Shown here one piece after another: positions 34,510-45,013 of a stretch of 64,000 nucleotides of DNA. Within the stretch, counting starts at the first letter, position 1, and each line of letters starts with the position of its first letter. The notes beneath the pieces were generated by a model. It was not told where the DNA came from. It was given only the letters and a program-made list of their open reading frames with translations, and made no database searches. Location: contig CAVPUY010000004.1 in assembly GCA_963709075.1 (NCBI GenBank), positions 62,001 to 126,000 of the forward strand. The letters run 5' to 3'. The position numbers and the translations under genes are program-made. The stretch comes from Palsa-506 sp963709075. GTDB lineage: Bacteria; Actinomycetota; Actinomycetes; Streptosporangiales; Streptosporangiaceae.

Positions 34510-35344
34510 GACCGGATTCCCGCGGTCGGACGTGGAGAACGACTTTCTCCGTGCCCGCCGCCGCCAGGTGCTCGGCCAGGCTGGCGCACCGGCTGCGCCG
34601 GGAGCCGGACGACGTCAGCCTGATCCTCCCCTTCGACGAGGTCGTGGCCGCACTGGGGCATGCGCGGCGAGCGGTCGCTCGGCCTGCAGACGATCCGGCT
34701 GGATGCGGTGGTCGGCACGGTCGACTCGCGCCGCGACTTCGACCGGCAGTTCCGGCCCACCTCCAGCCGGGTGCGGGAGCGGTGGGAGCGGCTTGCCCTG
34801 GCCCAGCGCCGCGGCGAGGCGATCCCGCCGATCGACGTCTACCGCATCGGGGACCTGTATTTCGTGCAGGACGGCCACCACCGCGTCTCGATCGCGCTGG
34901 CGACCGGCCAGAAGGTGATCGACGCGTACGTCACCGAGGTGCAGACCGCGGTGCCGGCCGGCGAGCATCCGCAGCCGGGGCGACCTGCTGATGAAGAGCT
35001 ACGAGCGGCTCTTCCGCTCCCGGGTTCCGCTGCCCGAGCAGGCGTACGCGAAGATCACATTCTCCGATCCCTGGTCGTACGCCGTGCTCGGCGAGGCGGT
35101 GGAAGCCTGGGGGTACCGGTGCATGCAGGACGAGCACCGGTTCATTGACCGCGCCGAGGTCGCGCGCCGCTGGTTCGCCGAGGAGTACCGGCCGGTCGTG
35201 CGCATGCTGCGCGCCGCCGACCTGATCGGCGAGGGCACCGAGGCCGAGGCCTACCAGCGGGTCGCCCGCGAGCGGTACCGGCTGATCCGCACGCACGAGT
35301 GGAACGACGAGATCATCGAGCGGCTGCGCCGCGAGGTCAGGTAG
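34502..35344 (+). CDS. ParB/sulfiredoxin-fold nuclease-like protein, three frameshifts
   Basis: About 279 residues from GTG 34502 (VPETGFPRSDVENDFLRARRRQVLG). The protein then jumps frame near 34575 (LAHRLRREPDDVSLILPFDEVVAALG), 34655 (RSLGLQTIRLDAVVGTVDSRRDFDRQFRP) and 34985 (KSYERLFRSRVPLPEQAYAKITFSDPWSYAV). All three behave like one-base insertions and together restore the first frame. The ParB-fold signature is IPPIDVYRIGDLYFVQDGHHRVSIAL. It is a known actinobacterial family, not the parABS partition protein. The C-terminal half is helical with RYRLIRTHEWNDEIIERLRREV. Confidence 0.75.
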
Positions 35345-36581
35345 CGGCCGGAGGTGCTGCCGGAGGCGCCGCCGGTGTTGCCGCCGCGGCCGGCTCGGCG
35401 CCGAGCGACAGGTTCTTGCCGGTGTCCGGGTCGAAGATGTGCATCGACCGGAGGTCGGCCCACAGCTCGGCTTCTTCTCCCTCCCGGATCCGGGTGACCG
35501 GATCCAGCCGCGCGGTCACCGTCTCGTCGCCGGCGACGATGCCGTCCTTGCCGGAATCCTGGGCGAGATCCGCGAGCTGGTCGGTAGCTTCGCCGACAGG
35601 CCGCTGTCCTGGGTGAAGTAGACGAAGACGTCCGAGCCCATCGACTCGACCACCTCGATGGTGGCGCGGAACGTGACTCCCTGGTCCCGCACTTCCGGCT
35701 TGACCAGCGATGCGTCCTCGATGTTCTCCGGGCGGATGCCGACGATGACCTGGCGGCCCGCATTCGCCGCGCTCCAGGGCCTGCCTCAGCTGCGGGGTCA
35801 GCGGAAGGCTGCCGAGGCTGGTGCGCACGCTGCCCTCCTCGAGCGTGCCGGCCATGAAGTTCATCGCGGGCGAGCCGATGAAGCCGGCCACGAAGAGATT
35901 GACCGGGTTCGCGTAGAGCTCATGCGGCGAGCCGACCTGCTGCAGGATGCCGCTGCGCATCACGGCGAGCCGGTCGCCCAGCGTCATGGCCTCGGTCTGG
36001 TCGTGCGTGACGTACACCATCGTGGTGCCGAGCCGCCGCTGCAGCTTGGACACCTCGGTCCTGGTCTGCACGCGCAGCTTGGCGTCCAGGTTGGACAGCG
36101 GCTCGTCCATCAGGAAGACGGAAGGATCGCGGACGATCGCCCGGCCCATCGCGACCCGCTGCCGCTGGCCGCCGGACAGGTTGGCCGGCCTGCGGTCCAG
36201 GTGCTGGGTCAGGTCAAGGATCCGGGCCGCCTCTTCGACCTTCTCGTTGATGGTGGCCTGCGGCGTCTTGGCCAGCTTGAGCGCGAAGCCCATGTTCTCC
36301 CGGACCGTCATGTGCGGGTAGAGCGCGTAGCTCTGGAAGACCATGGCGATGTCGCGGTCCTTGGGCGCGGCGTTGTTGACCACCTTGCCGCCGATCCGGA
36401 GCTCGCCCTCGGTGATGTCCTCCAGCCCGGCGATCATGTTGAGAGTCGTCGACTTGCCGCAGCCGGACGGTCCGACCAGGATGACGAACTCGCCGTCGGC
36501 GATGTCCAGGCTGATCTTGTCGACCGCGAGCGCCCCGTCGGGAAAGCGCTTGGTGACCTGGTCCAGGATGATTTCAGCCAC
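35337..36581 (-). CDS. sugar ABC importer ATP-binding protein (UgpC/MsiK type), two frameshifts
   Basis: About 414 residues from GTG 36581 (VAEIILDQVTKRFPDG). Walker A GPSGCGKST, Q-loop MVFQSYALYPHMTV, signature LSGGQRQRVAMGRA, Walker B VFLMDEPLSNLDAK and His switch VTHDQTEA are intact. In the TOBE-type C-terminus a shift near 35762 leads to RQVIVGIRPENIEDASLV and another near 35575 returns to DETVTARLDPVTRIREGEEAELWADL; one is insertion-like, the other deletion-like. It energises the adjacent permeases and may serve several sugar importers, as MsiK does. The 3' end overlaps the convergent ParB-like gene by 8 bp. Confidence 0.88.
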   Translation of the reverse strand: MAEIILDQVTKRFPDGALAVDKISLDIADGEFVILVGPSGCGKSTTLNMIAGLEDITEGELRIGGKVVNNAAPKDRDIAMVFQSYALYPHMTVRENMGFALKLAKTPQATINEKVEEAARILDLTQHLDRRPANLSGGQRQRVAMGRAIVRDPSVFLMDEPLSNLDAKLRVQTRTEVSKLQRRLGTTMVYVTHDQTEAMTLGDRLAVMRSGILQQVGSPHELYANPVNLFVAGFIGSPAMNFMAGTLEEGSVRTSLGSLPLTPQLRQALERGECGPPGHRRHPPGEHRGRIAGQAGSAGPGSHVPRHHRGGRVDGLGRLRLLHPGQRPVGEATDQLADLAQDSGKDGIVAGDETVTARLDPVTRIREGEEAELWADLRSMHIFDPDTGKNLSLGAEPAAAATPAAPPAAPPAAT

Positions 36582-36604
36582 TGTAACTCCCTGTAGATTC
36601 TCAG

Positions 36605-37444
36605 CTAGCCCTTGACCGCGCCTGATGTCAGCCCAGCGACGATCCGGCGCTGGAAGAACAGCACGAAGATGATGATCGGGATGGTGATGACCACCGCGGC
36701 GGCCGCGATGGGGCCGGTCGGAACCGTGAACTGCGAGCTGCCGCTGAGGAAGGCAAGCGACGCCGGCGCCGTCCGGGATGCGATCGTCGAGGTGAACGAG
36801 ATCGCGAAAATGAAGTCGTTCCAGCAGGCGAGGAAGACCAGGATCGCCGTGGTGACCATGCCCGGTGCCGCCAGCGGGGCGATCACCTTGGTGAACGCCT
36901 GAAATGGCGTGGCGCCGTCGACCTTGGCCGCCTTCTCGAGCTCCCAGGGGATCTCGCGGAAGAACGCCGACAGCGTGTAGATGCCGAGCGGCAGGCCGAA
37001 GGCGACGTAGGGGATGATCAGGCCCGGCCAGGTGTTGAACAGGCCGAGCGCGCGCTCGATGTTGAACAGCGGGGTCACCAGGGCGATCAGCGGGAACATC
37101 GCGATCAGCAGCGACATCCCGATGAGCATCGCCTTGCCGGGGAACCGCAGCCGGGCGACCGCATAGGCCGCCATGGACGCCAGCACGACGGAGATGAGCG
37201 TCGAGATCAGGCCGATGCCGATCGAGTTGGCCAGCGGCCGGATGAACGTCGAGGTGGTCAGGATCCCGGTGTAGTTCCCCCAGGTCCACTGGCTGGGAAT
37301 GAAGGAGGGATCGAGGACAGCCGTGGGCGTCTTGAAGGACAGCGAGACCATCCAGAGCACCGGGATCAGCGCGAGCGCCACGACGACGAAGTTCGCCGCT
37401 CCCCAGCCGGTCTTCTGCCGGGGCGAGGTGTTAACAGCAGCCAT
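36605..37444 (-). CDS. carbohydrate ABC importer permease, MalG type
   Basis: 279 residues. Six helices beginning FVVVALALIPVLWMVSLSF. The EAA loop that docks on the ATPase is EKAAKVDGATPFQAFTKVIAPLAAPG. C-terminal FFQRRIVAGLTSGAVKG is the family end. It is intact, unlike its partners. It lies 8 bp after the MalF-type stop and 23 bp before the ATPase start. Confidence 0.92.
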   Translation of the reverse strand: MAAVNTSPRQKTGWGAANFVVVALALIPVLWMVSLSFKTPTAVLDPSFIPSQWTWGNYTGILTTSTFIRPLANSIGIGLISTLISVVLASMAAYAVARLRFPGKAMLIGMSLLIAMFPLIALVTPLFNIERALGLFNTWPGLIIPYVAFGLPLGIYTLSAFFREIPWELEKAAKVDGATPFQAFTKVIAPLAAPGMVTTAILVFLACWNDFIFAISFTSTIASRTAPASLAFLSGSSQFTVPTGPIAAAAVVITIPIIIFVLFFQRRIVAGLTSGAVKG

Positions 37445-37451
37445 CAGCGGG

Positions 37452-38398
37452 TCACCTTCTTCCGATGTCCGTGCCCGGGGCGGCGGCGCCGAAGCCCTTG
37501 ATGAACAGGGCTGCGATGATCGCCACGCAGATGAAGATCAGGATCGAGATCGCCGACCCGATCCCCAGGTTCAGCGCGTTGAACAGGTTGTCCCAGGCGA
37601 GGATCGAGACCGACCCGGTGTTGTTGCTGCCCTGGGTCAGGATGAAGATGTTGTCGAAGATCCGGAACGAGTCCAGCGTCCGGAACAGCAGCGCGACCAG
37701 GATGGCCGGCTTCATCAGCGGCAGCGTGATCTTCGTGAAGCGCTGCCAGCCGGTGGCCCCGTCCACCTTCGCGGCCTTCTGCAGGTCCTCGGGCACCAGG
37801 GACAGCCCGGCCAGCAGCAGCAGCCCCATGAACGGCGTGGTCTTCCAGATCTCCGCCAGGATGATCACCGCAATTGCCTTGTATTCCGAGGTCAGCGGCG
37901 CGCTGTTGTTGAAAGCGGCGGACAGGTAGCCCATGGCTCGGCGTCCATGCGTACTGCCAGCCGTAGGCGGCGGCCACGGTCACGATCCCGTAGGGGATCA
38001 GCGCGGCGGTGCGGACCGTGCCCCGGCCGAACAGCGTCCGGTGCATGACCATGGCCAGCAGCATGCCGAGCACCAGGGTGATGCCAACCGAGAAGACCGT
38101 GATGATCAGGGTCACCTTCAGCGCCTGCCACCAGTACGGCGAGCTGAGCACCGCGGCGTAGTTGCTGAACCCGACGAACTTGATGTCCTGCGGGAGCTCC
38201 AGGTTGTAGCGCTCCAGCGACAGCCAGACGGCGTAGACAACCGGGTAGCCGGTAACGGCGATCATCACGATCACCGCCGGGGCGCACAGCAGCCAGCCGA
38301 GCTTGCGCTCGGCCCGCGCGCCCTCCGACAGCTGCGTTCCTGCGCCTGGCCGGCGCCTGCTCGGTCGTGCCGGTGACCGTCTGCGTGCTCGTACTCAT
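37452..38398 (-). CDS. carbohydrate ABC importer permease, MalF type, two frameshifts
   Basis: About 314 residues from ATG 38398 (MSTSTQTVTGTTEQAPAR). Frame shifts near 38335 and 37935 (both insertion-like) join TQLSEGARAERKLGWLLCAPAVIVMIAVTGYPVVYAVWLSLERYNL, LVLGMLLAMVMHRTLFGRGTVRTAALIPYGIVTVAAAYGWQYAWT and GYLSAAFNNSAPLTSEYKAIAVIILAEIWKTTPFMGLLLLAGL. EAA loop QKAAKVDGATGWQRFTKITLPLMKP. It forms the heterodimeric channel with the MalG-type permease. Confidence 0.87.
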
Positions 38399-38448
38399 CG
38401 GCCCCTTCCTTTCCTCGGCGGCCTGCCGGTCGCATGCTGCGCGGCGGC

Positions 38449-39776
38449 TCACGGGACCAGGCCCTTCGATTGCAGGGCGTTGTTCATCTGAGTGACCATC
38501 GCCTTCTCCGTGCTCGCCGGGTTGATGCCGGACGGCGGCGAGATCAGGTGCGAGATGCCGATGGACACCACCTGGTAGACGGGCGTCTTCGGCCGTACGC
38601 TCGCGTGCTCGAGTTCCTGCAGGATGTCGGCGTGGAACGGGTAGTCCTTGAACAGCGCCGGGTCGTTGTACAGGCTGGCGATCGTGGGCGGGACGCCGCC
38701 GACGTTGGCGCCGATGATCTGGTTCGCTCTGTCCCGCAGGCACAGCGCCGCCTGGAAGGCGAGCGCCTTGTGCTTTGAGTACGCGCTGACCGCGAGGTCG
38801 GTGCCGCCGATCGTCACCTTGGCCGGCACGCCCGGGGTGACCTGCGGATAGAGCGCCCACTTGAACGTCTTGAACAGCTTCGGGTTATCCGCCTTCATGG
38901 ACGGATACACGAACGGGTAGTTCAGCTGGAAGGCGGCCGTGCCCGCTTCGAACGCGAGCCGGTTCTGGTTCTCCATCTGCACCGAAAGCGACGGGTCGGC
39001 GCCGGCGCCGACGGCGAGCTGCTTCATGATCGACAGGGCCTTGACCGCCGGCGCGCCCGAGCGTCACCTTGGTCGCGTCCGGGTTCAGGATCGTGCCGCC
39101 CGCGCTGGCCACCATCGTGTTGAACCACACGGTCACGCCCTCGTACTGGGCGCCCTGGATCTCGATGTAGTGCGGCTTGCCCTCCGCCTTCAGCTTCGCC
39201 GCGTCGGCCAGCATCTGGGCCCAGGTCTTGGGCGGGTTCGGCATGAGCGCGGAGTTGTACCACAGCAGCTGGGTGTTGCTGTTGTCCGGTACCGCGACGA
39301 GCTTGCCCTTCCACATCGCGGTCTCCAGGGCAGGCTTGAGCGTGCCGTTCTCGGCCTCCGCCTTGTTCTGCGCCGGTCCACGGCTCGATCCAGCCCGCCT
39401 GCGCGAACTCGGCCTCCCAGGTGACGTCGAGGCCCAGGATGTCCATGGAGTCGTCATGCGCGGCCAGCCGCCTGACCATCTCCAGGCGCTGGTTGCCGGA
39501 GGCCTGGGGCAGCACCTGGTAGGCGATCTTGTACTTGCCGTGGCTCTGCGCGTTGCAGTTCTTGACGGCCGTCACGGTGGCGGTTGAGGTGTCCGGGTAG
39601 AAGTAGAAGTTCAGCGTGACCGGGCCGCTGGACGCGTTCGCGGTACCGCAGGCGGCGAGCCCGGTCGCGGCCAGCCCGGCGCAGGCCAGGCCGATCGCCC
39701 AGCGCCGGGCAACGGATCTCGGGCGCGCCCGGGCAGGACGCTCGGATGTGCTGCGTCGGCGGCCGGCACTGCTCAT
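38449..39776 (-). CDS. sugar-binding lipoprotein of ABC importer (extracellular solute-binding family 1), two frameshifts
   Basis: About 441 residues from ATG 39776 or 39779, after GGAGG. The signal region RRWAIGLACAGLAATGLAACGTA has a lipobox (LAAC) for lipid anchoring outside the membrane, after a twin-arginine-like RR. The mature part reads NFYFYPDTSTATVTAVKNCNAQSHGKYKIAYQVLP and DDSMDILGLDVTWEAEFAQAGWIEPWT. Frame breaks near 39375 and 39058 (extra G each) join AQNKAEAENGTLKPALETAMWKGKLVAVPDNSNTQLLWYNSALM to APAVKALSIMKQLAVGAGAD. It captures the sugar; GH13 enzyme and UgpC-type ATPase suggest alpha-glucosides. Confidence 0.86.
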
Positions 39777-39910
39777 CATTCCTCCAGCGCGTAGTTGACG
39801 CCGGTGCGCCTGGTGCGGGCGTGAGCCCTGTGGCGTTTCCGGCGAATCGGTGTTTACCCCGGCCTGCCCGCCGCTAACGCGGGACGCGGGATCCCCTGCG
39901 GGCGAGGCCA

Positions 39911-41140
<1,230 letters not shown>

Positions 41141-41171
41141 GGGCACCTCCCTGGACGGAATCGCCCACCGT

Positions 41172-41187
41172 TTGGAAACGATTCCAA
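41172..41187. promoter_or_regulatory. LacI-type operator
   Basis: TTGGAA-ACGA-TTCCAA: perfect 6-bp arms about a central CG, the classic LacI/GalR/CcpA-type site, 32 bp upstream of the regulator's start. It implies autorepression and, through co-directional transcription, control of the importer. The rest of 41188-41493 is GC-rich and holds no gene. Confidence 0.82.
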
Positions 41188-41493
41188 TCTGGATTTGCTC
41201 ATTTTCACTCTGTCCTGAAATCACGTCAAGAGTCCGGCCGCAGGTGCTTTACCGGATGTTTGCCGGACGGCCGGGATGCAATCGATGGCAAGCGGGTGGC
41301 GCGATGCCCGGGGCCCGGCCGCGGGCGGGGTCCGGCACGGGCCCGGGGCTGGGGTGCGGCCCGGGCCGGGGGTTCCGGCGCGGGCAGGCGTTGCGGCAGG
41401 CCTGGCCGGCGGCCCGGCCGGGCCGCAATCCGGCCGGTAGGCTGCGCATCCTCAGGCCGCGCATCCCGCGGGGCCGTGCGCTATGGAGAGGCC

Positions 41494-42339
41494 ATGCCCC
41501 TTTTCTCTAAGCCGTCCGGCGCTACCGCCAGCTGGGAGCCCCAGGCCGCGGACAGCAGGCTGGCGCAAACCGCTGGCGCTGACCCGGCCGGCGTTTTTAC
41601 TTCCGATCTGTCGGTTTCCGAGTACGTGCTGCTCGGGGAGGCCGGGTTCGAGCCGCTCGGCTTCGTGGTCGGATCGTCGATCTATCACGTCGGGCTGCAG
41701 GTCGGCAGATGGTCGCAGAACCAGGAACTGCAGGTACTCACCCAGGCGATGTACAGCGCCAGGGAGCTTGCGATGGCCAGGATGCGCGCCGAGGCCGACC
41801 ATCTCGGCGCTGACGGGATCGTCGGCGTGCAACTGCGGATGCAGATGTATGCCTGGGGGCAGGACGTCCTTGAGTTCGTCGCCACCGGCACCGCGGTCAA
41901 GGCGATGGCGGGCACCGGCGCGCACCGCGCGCCGGACGGCCGGGCGTTTACCTCGGACCTGTCCGCACAGGATTTCTTCCGGCTGCTGGCCGGCGGTGCC
42001 GTGCCGGTCGCCTTCGTCCTCGGCACCTGCGTCTACCACATCGCGCACCAGTCGATGATGCAGACGCTTCGGCAAGCGGGCCAGAACCAGGAGATGGTCC
42101 AGTTCACCCAGGGCATCTACGAGGCACGTGAACTGGCTTTGATGCGGATGCAGGCCGAGGCGAGCGAGGCCAGGTCGTCGGGCATCGTCGGGGTGACCGT
42201 CGCGGTCGCCAATCACGTCTGGGGTGCGCACGCCACCGAGTTCCTGGCCACCGGCACCGCGATCCGGCGGCTGGCCGACGAGCACAAGCTGCCGGACACC
42301 ACTCCCAAGCCGACCTTCACCCTAGGCCTCGACAGCTAG
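41494..42339 (+). CDS. double YbjQ/heavy-metal-binding-type domain protein
   Basis: 281 residues from ATG 41494 after GGAGAGG. Two repeats of the same domain of about 120 residues: FTSDLSVSEYVLLGEAGFEPLGFVVGSSIYHVGLQ ... ARELAMARMRAEADHLGADGIVGVQLRM, and FTSDLSAQDFFRLLAGGAVPVAFVLGTCVYHIAHQ ... ARELALMRMQAEASEARSSGIVGVTVAV, each ending in EFVATGTA/EFLATGTA. This is the YbjQ (UPF0145) fold, known to form pentamers in single-domain members. The function is unknown; metal binding is suggested by the family name only. Confidence 0.78.
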   Translation: MPLFSKPSGATASWEPQAADSRLAQTAGADPAGVFTSDLSVSEYVLLGEAGFEPLGFVVGSSIYHVGLQVGRWSQNQELQVLTQAMYSARELAMARMRAEADHLGADGIVGVQLRMQMYAWGQDVLEFVATGTAVKAMAGTGAHRAPDGRAFTSDLSAQDFFRLLAGGAVPVAFVLGTCVYHIAHQSMMQTLRQAGQNQEMVQFTQGIYEARELALMRMQAEASEARSSGIVGVTVAVANHVWGAHATEFLATGTAIRRLADEHKLPDTTPKPTFTLGLDS

Positions 42340-42466
42340 CCAGCCAGCGGGCAGCACCCGGCCAGCCCGCTCAGCCCGCTCAGCCCCCCGCCGAGCCCGC
42401 CCGCTCAGCCCGCCCGGGCTGCTCGCCGAGCCCGCCCGCTCAGCCCGCCCGCCGGGCCCGGTGCCC

Positions 42467-42526
42467 AACCCGATGAATGTGGCAGCCAAAGGGTTCTGAC
42501 CCGGTCGCTGTCACATTCATCGGGTT
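42467..42526. repeat. 60-bp palindromic repeat, copy B
   Basis: The ends AACCCGATGAATGTG and CACATTCATCGGGTT are perfect complements, and the next 5 bp also pair with one mismatch. A small inner hairpin GGGT/ACCC fills the centre. It is in a non-coding gap after the YbjQ-type gene, whose upstream side (42345-42460) is a degenerate array of CCCGCTCAGCCCGCC. Same family as copies A and C. Confidence 0.92.
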
Positions 42527-42590
42527 ACGCCGGAGGGCAACCGCGCTGCAGCAGCCCAGCCTGCCAGGCAGGCCGGTGCGCCGGTTGCCA

Positions 42591-43397
42591 TCAGCCGCCC
42601 TTTCCGTGCCGGCGCACGAACTCGAGGAACGTCTCGTTGAAGGCGGCGGGATGCTCCCAGAGGCAGGCATGGCCGCCGGGGGTGGTGGCCCACTCGGAGC
42701 CGGCTACGGCCTCGTGCAGCCGCCGGGACAGCGACACCGGGATCAGGATGTCCTGCTCGCCGGCCAAGACCAGGGTGGGCAGCGTGAGCTGGCTCAGCCG
42801 GCTGGTGGCGTCGTGGCCGGTGATCACCGCCAGCTGCGCCAGGTAGGCGTGCACCGGCTGGTCCAGATATCGCATGGCGGTCTCGAACTCCGCGGCCTCG
42901 GCGGCGCGCTCCTCGAAGAACGCCGTGGTGAAGGCCCACAGGCCGACATCGCGCATGATGAAAGGGACGCCGAGCACCGGCGCCATGTCCGCCCACATGC
43001 TGAACATCCGGGAGCAGAACGGCCCGGGGGCCGCGTAGGTACAGCCGAGCGTCACCGACCGCAGGTCAGCCGGGTAGGCCAGTGCGTACTCCTGGGCGAT
43101 CATCCCGCCCATCGAGACGCCCATCAGGTGGAAGCCGGAGATGCCGAGCTCGTCGGCCAGCGCCTTCACGTCATCGGCCAGCATCCGGCTGGAGTACGGC
43201 CCGGCGGGCTTGGACGACGCGCCGATCCCCCGGTTGTCGAACCGCAGCACCCGGTACCCGGCAGCCAGCAGGTCGTCCATCTGCAGGATCCACGTCTCCA
43301 GGTCGTCGGCAAGGCCGTTGACCAGGACGATCGTCTCCGCGCCGTCGCCTTCGAGCCGGTAGTTGATCTCGATGTCGTTAACTCTGGAGATCGGCAT
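42591..43397 (-). CDS. alpha/beta hydrolase
   Basis: 268 residues. Oxyanion region VLVNGLADDLETW, FDNRGIGASSKP, nucleophile elbow GVSMGGMIAQEYAL (Ser about 94), acid Asp in LAGEQDILIPV and His in TPGGHACLWEHP make a full catalytic triad. It resembles 3-oxoadipate enol-lactonase and related esterases; the substrate cannot be told. It stands alone, with a 23-bp repeat array upstream. Confidence 0.88.
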   Translation of the reverse strand: MPISRVNDIEINYRLEGDGAETIVLVNGLADDLETWILQMDDLLAAGYRVLRFDNRGIGASSKPAGPYSSRMLADDVKALADELGISGFHLMGVSMGGMIAQEYALAYPADLRSVTLGCTYAAPGPFCSRMFSMWADMAPVLGVPFIMRDVGLWAFTTAFFEERAAEAAEFETAMRYLDQPVHAYLAQLAVITGHDATSRLSQLTLPTLVLAGEQDILIPVSLSRRLHEAVAGSEWATTPGGHACLWEHPAAFNETFLEFVRRHGKGG

Positions 43398-43458
43398 CAG
43401 GTATCCCTTGCGCTAGTTACTGCCGGGAGGTCCGGCATCCTGGCGCGGTCCGGCGTTC

Positions 43459-43596
43459 CTGATGCCGCAGGCCCGGCAGCCCTGATGCCGCAGGCCCGGC
43501 AGCCCTGATGCCGCAGGCCCGGCAGCCCTGATGCCGCAGGCCCGGCAGCCCTGATGCCGCAGGCCCGGCAGCCCTGATGCCGCGGGCCCGGCATCC
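43459..43596. repeat. 23-bp tandem repeat, 6 copies
   Basis: CTGATGCCGCAGGCCCGGCA starts the unit at 43459, 43482, 43505, 43528, 43551 and 43574; the last copy is diverged. Because 23 is not a multiple of three, all reading frames cycle through the same peptides, which explains the false open frames here. It fills the gap between the hydrolase and the GntR-type gene. Not a CRISPR: there are no spacers. Confidence 0.95.
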
Positions 43597-43621
43597 TGGC
43601 TCTCGGCCCGGCATCCGTGGC

Positions 43622-44386
43622 TCACGGCGCGGCATTTCCCGATCTCAGCCGGATGCGGGCATGCAGCTCCGTGAGCAGCTTCTCGGTCAGCGAGAAATGC
43701 TCGGCGGCATGCCGCGCCGCCCGGTCCGGGCTGGCCGCGATGACCGCCTCGGCAAGAGCCGGGTGCTGCCGCAGAGCACGGTTGCGCACTTCTGGCGAGT
43801 AAGGCTCCGCGTCGAAGCCGAGGCTGACCTCCCGGCGGGTGCGCGCGCTCAGTTCCACCAGGTGCCGGTTATGGGTAGCCCCCGCGATCGCCTGGTGCAG
43901 GGCGTAGTCGGCGAGCTGGGCGTCCCGCCTGTTGCCCGCCTTGGCGTACGCGTCGACCGCCTTGCGGATCGCCACCACGTCGGCGTCGTCGCGCCGCTCG
44001 GCCGCAGTGCGCGCGATCAGCTGCTCGATGAACAGGCGGAACTCGAGCAACTCGGAAAGCTCCTGCCAGGCGGGCACCAGCGTCCGGCGGATCATCTCGT
44101 CGGAATCCGGCCCCAGGTCGGCCGCGACGAAGGTGCCGCCACCGCGGCCGCGCCTGGTCCGCACGTAGCCGGCCGCCTGCAGCCGCTGGATGGCCTCCCG
44201 CACGGTCGTCCGGCTCACTTCCAGCAGGACGGCGAGTTCCCGCTCGGTCGGCAGCCGCTGGCCGGAGACGAACTCGCCGAGCGCGATCGCGGTCACGAAG
44301 CGCTCGGCGACGCGCTCGCCAGCGGTGCGCACGGGCATCGGCGTCAGCAGCGCCCCGAAGGACGGGCCAACGGCAGGAGCGGTCAT
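43622..44386 (-). CDS. GntR-family regulator, FadR subgroup
   Basis: 254 residues from ATG 44386, overlapping the stop of the upstream gene (ATGA). N-terminal winged helix ERFVTAIALGEFVSGQRLPTERELAVLLEVSRTTVREAIQRLQAAGYVRTRRGRGGGTFV, then a helical FCD domain with LLEFRLFIEQLIARTAAERRDD, HQAIAGATHNRHL and HPALAEAVIAASPDRAARHAAEHF (metal/ligand-binding His and Asp). It senses a small carboxylate as a class. The target is probably its own operon. Confidence 0.88.
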   Translation of the reverse strand: MTAPAVGPSFGALLTPMPVRTAGERVAERFVTAIALGEFVSGQRLPTERELAVLLEVSRTTVREAIQRLQAAGYVRTRRGRGGGTFVAADLGPDSDEMIRRTLVPAWQELSELLEFRLFIEQLIARTAAERRDDADVVAIRKAVDAYAKAGNRRDAQLADYALHQAIAGATHNRHLVELSARTRREVSLGFDAEPYSPEVRNRALRQHPALAEAVIAASPDRAARHAAEHFSLTEKLLTELHARIRLRSGNAAP

Positions 44387-44865
44387 TGTTCCGCCTCTCT
44401 CTGGGGAAGGTCGCCGCCGGGCCGGGCAGCCGCGGCCAGGCCGCCGCCGGCCAAGAGCCCGGCGATCAGCCCGCCGGGGGCGAAGAACCCGGCGATCAGC
44501 CCGCCGGGGGCGAAGAACCCGGCGATGAACCTGGCGGTGAGCCTGGCCAGCGCCCGGGCGCCAGCCACGATGCCGGCGAGCTCCGCGGGCCCGCCGGACG
44601 CGCAATGGTCGGCGGCGGGATTGACCTGCGCCTCGAAGCCGGCCAGCGGTTGGCGGGCTAACGGGATGAAGCGCACCGGGCTGACCGCGCGATCGGCCGC
44701 CAGCGTCCGGTTACCCGTGCACTCTTCCTTGATCACGCGGCGCGTTCCCTGCCGACGGTGCCCGGCTCGGCGACCAGCCGCCCCAAGGGCGGCGAAGGCT
44801 TCTTCGGCGCCCGCATCTACGGCCGCGTCCGCGGACTCCCAGCCGGCGGCCGTCGTGGTGCTCAT
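44383..44865 (-). CDS. hypothetical protein coupled to the GntR gene
   Basis: 160 residues from ATG 44865. The N-terminus is MSTTTAAGWESADAAVDAG; the middle has KEECTGNRTLAADRAVSPVRFIPLARQPLAGFEAQVNPAADHCASGG with two Cys. The C-terminus contains the exact repeat FFAPGGLIAG twice and a third diverged copy, encoded by a 30-bp tandem repeat. The ATGA overlap with the regulator and an inverted repeat upstream support a real gene, but no family is recognised. It may be a truncated or repeat-expanded relic. Confidence 0.45.
   Translation of the reverse strand: MSTTTAAGWESADAAVDAGAEEAFAALGAAGRRAGHRRQGTRRVIKEECTGNRTLAADRAVSPVRFIPLARQPLAGFEAQVNPAADHCASGGPAELAGIVAGARALARLTARFIAGFFAPGGLIAGFFAPGGLIAGLLAGGGLAAAARPGGDLPQREAEQ
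44458..44517. repeat. 30-bp in-frame tandem repeat, 2 exact copies
   Basis: CCCGGCGATCAGCCCGCCGG starts the unit at 44458 and 44488; a partial third copy follows at 44518. It encodes the FFAPGGLIAG repeats of the hypothetical protein. Confidence 0.88.
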
Positions 44866-44885
44866 CGACGCCCTCCTGGGTCTAG

Positions 44886-44902
44886 GGTCTGAGCTTTAGA
44901 CC
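44886..44902. promoter_or_regulatory. candidate GntR-type operator
   Basis: GGTCT-GAGCTTT-AGACC, 5-bp arms with a 7-bp spacer, about 20 bp upstream of the hypothetical/GntR operon start in a locally AT-richer stretch. Its location fits autoregulation by the GntR-type protein. Confidence 0.5.
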
Positions 44903-45013
44903 ATATTTGTGACCCTCAGGCGCAGTGTCAAGAGAGCTACCGGATAAAAACGATTGTGCCGGTAGAGAATACATCGGCCGGCTGCCCGCCGGAGCCGGCG
45001 GGCAGGTCACCCA

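Noticed and set aside
35337..37289. 650-residue frame joining permease-region sequence to the UgpC-like ATPase
   Set aside because: The N-terminal 236 residues are an out-of-frame reading of the MalG-type gene; the ATPase begins at GTG 36581.
43459..43596. Regular 23-bp repeats considered as a CRISPR array
   Set aside because: Copies are directly adjacent with no unique spacers and no cas genes nearby, so this is a simple tandem repeat.
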